Notes under the pieces: model-generated
What the model was told of the DNA's origin: nothing
Databases searched by the model: none
Seen by the model: only the letters and a program-made list of their open reading frames with translations
From: Nostoc sp. CHAB 5715
Lineage (GTDB): Bacteria; Cyanobacteriota; Cyanobacteriia; Cyanobacteriales; Nostocaceae
Assembly: GCF_020829685.1 (NCBI RefSeq)
Contig: NZ_JAIVFR010000360.1
Span: 1-6,751 of the forward strand
DNA length: 6,751 nt
Reading direction: 5' to 3'
Program-made: the position numbers and the translations under genes
Shown here: positions 6,320-6,751 of the stretch, in pieces
Layout of the letters: each line of letters starts with the position of its first letter
Numbering within the stretch: position 1 is the stretch's first letter

Positions 6320-6526
6320 CTATTCCCAAATAACAGCTACAAGCGAATCATCAGTGGGAGCGTCAGTGGGAGCGGCAGTGGGAGCGGCGGCTAACTCTAG
6401 GCGACGTTCTAGTTCTTGAACATCTAGGGCTTGGATGTCCAGGCTTTCGACCTCATGTCCGTCCACTGAAACAATTTCATGCTCGTGCTTTTCGGCATTT
6501 ATTGGTTCAAACTGTTTAAATTGCAT
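6320..6526 (-). CDS. Putative RiPP precursor peptide
   Basis: This 68-aa acidic peptide has the make-up of a ribosomal peptide precursor. Residues 1-47 are leader-like: charged, helix-prone, with VESLDIQALDVQELERRLEL (26-45), a pattern seen in many leaders. AAA (46-48) then meets three A-P-T units (48-50, 52-54, 56-58), encoded by three near-identical 12-bp DNA repeats. The C-terminus is DDSLVAVIWE, with the only Trp at 67. There is no Cys and no signal peptide. ATG at 6524-6526 has GGAG seven bases upstream. It is the first visible gene of a same-strand set, 158 bp ahead of the terpenoid enzyme. Probable role (inference): substrate of that enzyme and of the M50 protease, with the mature part after the Ala run or only the last 8-10 residues. 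A small regulatory or structural protein is the alternative; no family was recognised with certainty. Confidence 0.68.
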   Translation of the reverse strand: MQFKQFEPINAEKHEHEIVSVDGHEVESLDIQALDVQELERRLELAAAPTAAPTDAPTDDSLVAVIWE

Positions 6527-6582
6527 ACTGTTTCTCCATGTTGTAGTTTTTAGAGCAGGTCGCGATTAAATTCAATACAAAC

Positions 6583-6615
6583 TTAGGGCAAGTTATGTTG
6601 TCTAGCATTAGACAC
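6583..6615 (-). other. Possible 10-codon leader ORF with strong Shine-Dalgarno
   Basis: On the minus strand GGAAGGAG stands nine bases before GTG TCT AAT GCT AGA CAA CAT, which runs ten codons to a TAA at 6583-6585. The start overlaps a small perfect hairpin, TGTCTA (6599-6604) and TAGACA (6609-6614) with a 4-nt loop. The Shine-Dalgarno match is better than that of the peptide gene itself, so a translated leader or regulatory upstream ORF is possible. The codons show no run of one amino acid, so classical attenuation is not indicated. Confidence 0.25.
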
Positions 6616-6640
6616 TTGAATTTTCTCCTTCCACTTACTT

Positions 6641-6751
6641 TTTGTCTCTATACTGACATCAGGACAAAACTAAAGATTTTCGCGGTAATTTCGGATTATT
6701 ACAAAAGTTCAAATTTAACCTGACATCAACTATAAAATGCAAGCATAACTC
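6641..6751 (-). promoter_or_regulatory. Candidate promoter/operator region of the peptide operon
   Basis: The motif CTGACATCA occurs twice on the plus strand, at 6653-6661 and 6720-6728, 67 bp apart; the first extends to CTGA-CA-TCAG, a near-palindrome. The first copy directly abuts a -10-like box TATAGA (minus strand, 6647-6652). No good -35 box is seen 17 bp upstream, as expected for a promoter that needs an activator. This would place the start of transcription roughly 110 bp before the peptide ATG. It is a weak call based only on motif arrangement. Confidence 0.3.

Noticed and set aside
6516..6608. 30-codon minus-strand ORF starting ATG CTA GAC and overlapping the peptide start
   Set aside because: The Shine-Dalgarno sequence is about 16 bases away, too far, and the product shows nothing recognisable. 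The shorter GTG ORF fits the site better.

Overview
The window looks like accessory DNA of a filamentous cyanobacterium of the Nostoc type. The evidence is an 18-copy heptanucleotide array (GCCCAAT), two HIP1 octamers (GCGATCGC), other cyanobacterial-style short intergenic repeats, a pentapeptide-repeat protein with a cyanobacterial C-terminal ending, and a decayed IS1-family transposase. No rRNA, tRNA or CRISPR array was seen.

Layout. Bases 1-127 are the heptamer array. Bases 202-849 (+) encode a J-domain/pentapeptide-repeat fusion protein. Bases 850-1633 are mostly non-coding: three inverted repeats, a doubtful small minus-strand ORF (1071-1256), and a 32-bp direct repeat flanking a palindrome-rich insert. 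Bases 1634-2175 are wreckage. The first 66 codons of a DUF72 gene (+) run directly into the 5' half of a frameshifted IS1-family transposase (-). Bases 2191-2509 hold two further inverted-repeat structures, one shaped like a MITE with 20-bp ends.

Bases 2677-6526 are the most interesting part. Three genes lie on the minus strand, transcribed from right to left: a 68-aa acidic peptide resembling a RiPP precursor, a 693-aa two-domain terpenoid enzyme, and a 436-aa membrane metalloprotease of family M50 with a PqqD-like N-terminal domain. The 693-aa protein joins an N-terminal class I isoprenyl synthase/terpene synthase domain (Asp-rich DKMMD and QMSDDLLD) to a C-terminal class II terpene cyclase or squalene cyclase-like region with a DADD (DxDD) motif. 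The peptide has no Cys, three Ala-Pro-Thr repeats and one Trp, the second-last residue.

Working hypothesis (inference): this is a peptide-terpenoid RiPP cassette. The PqqD-like part of the protease may bind the leader and its HELGH site may cut it. The fused enzyme may install, and perhaps cyclise, an isoprenoid on the peptide. The closest precedent I know in logic is ComQ/ComX of Bacillus, where an isoprenyl synthase-like enzyme prenylates a Trp near the end of a ribosomal precursor. Bases 6527-6751 are the upstream region of this putative operon. They carry a repeated CTGACATCA motif, a possible 10-codon leader ORF and a small hairpin. The window ends here, so further genes may lie upstream.
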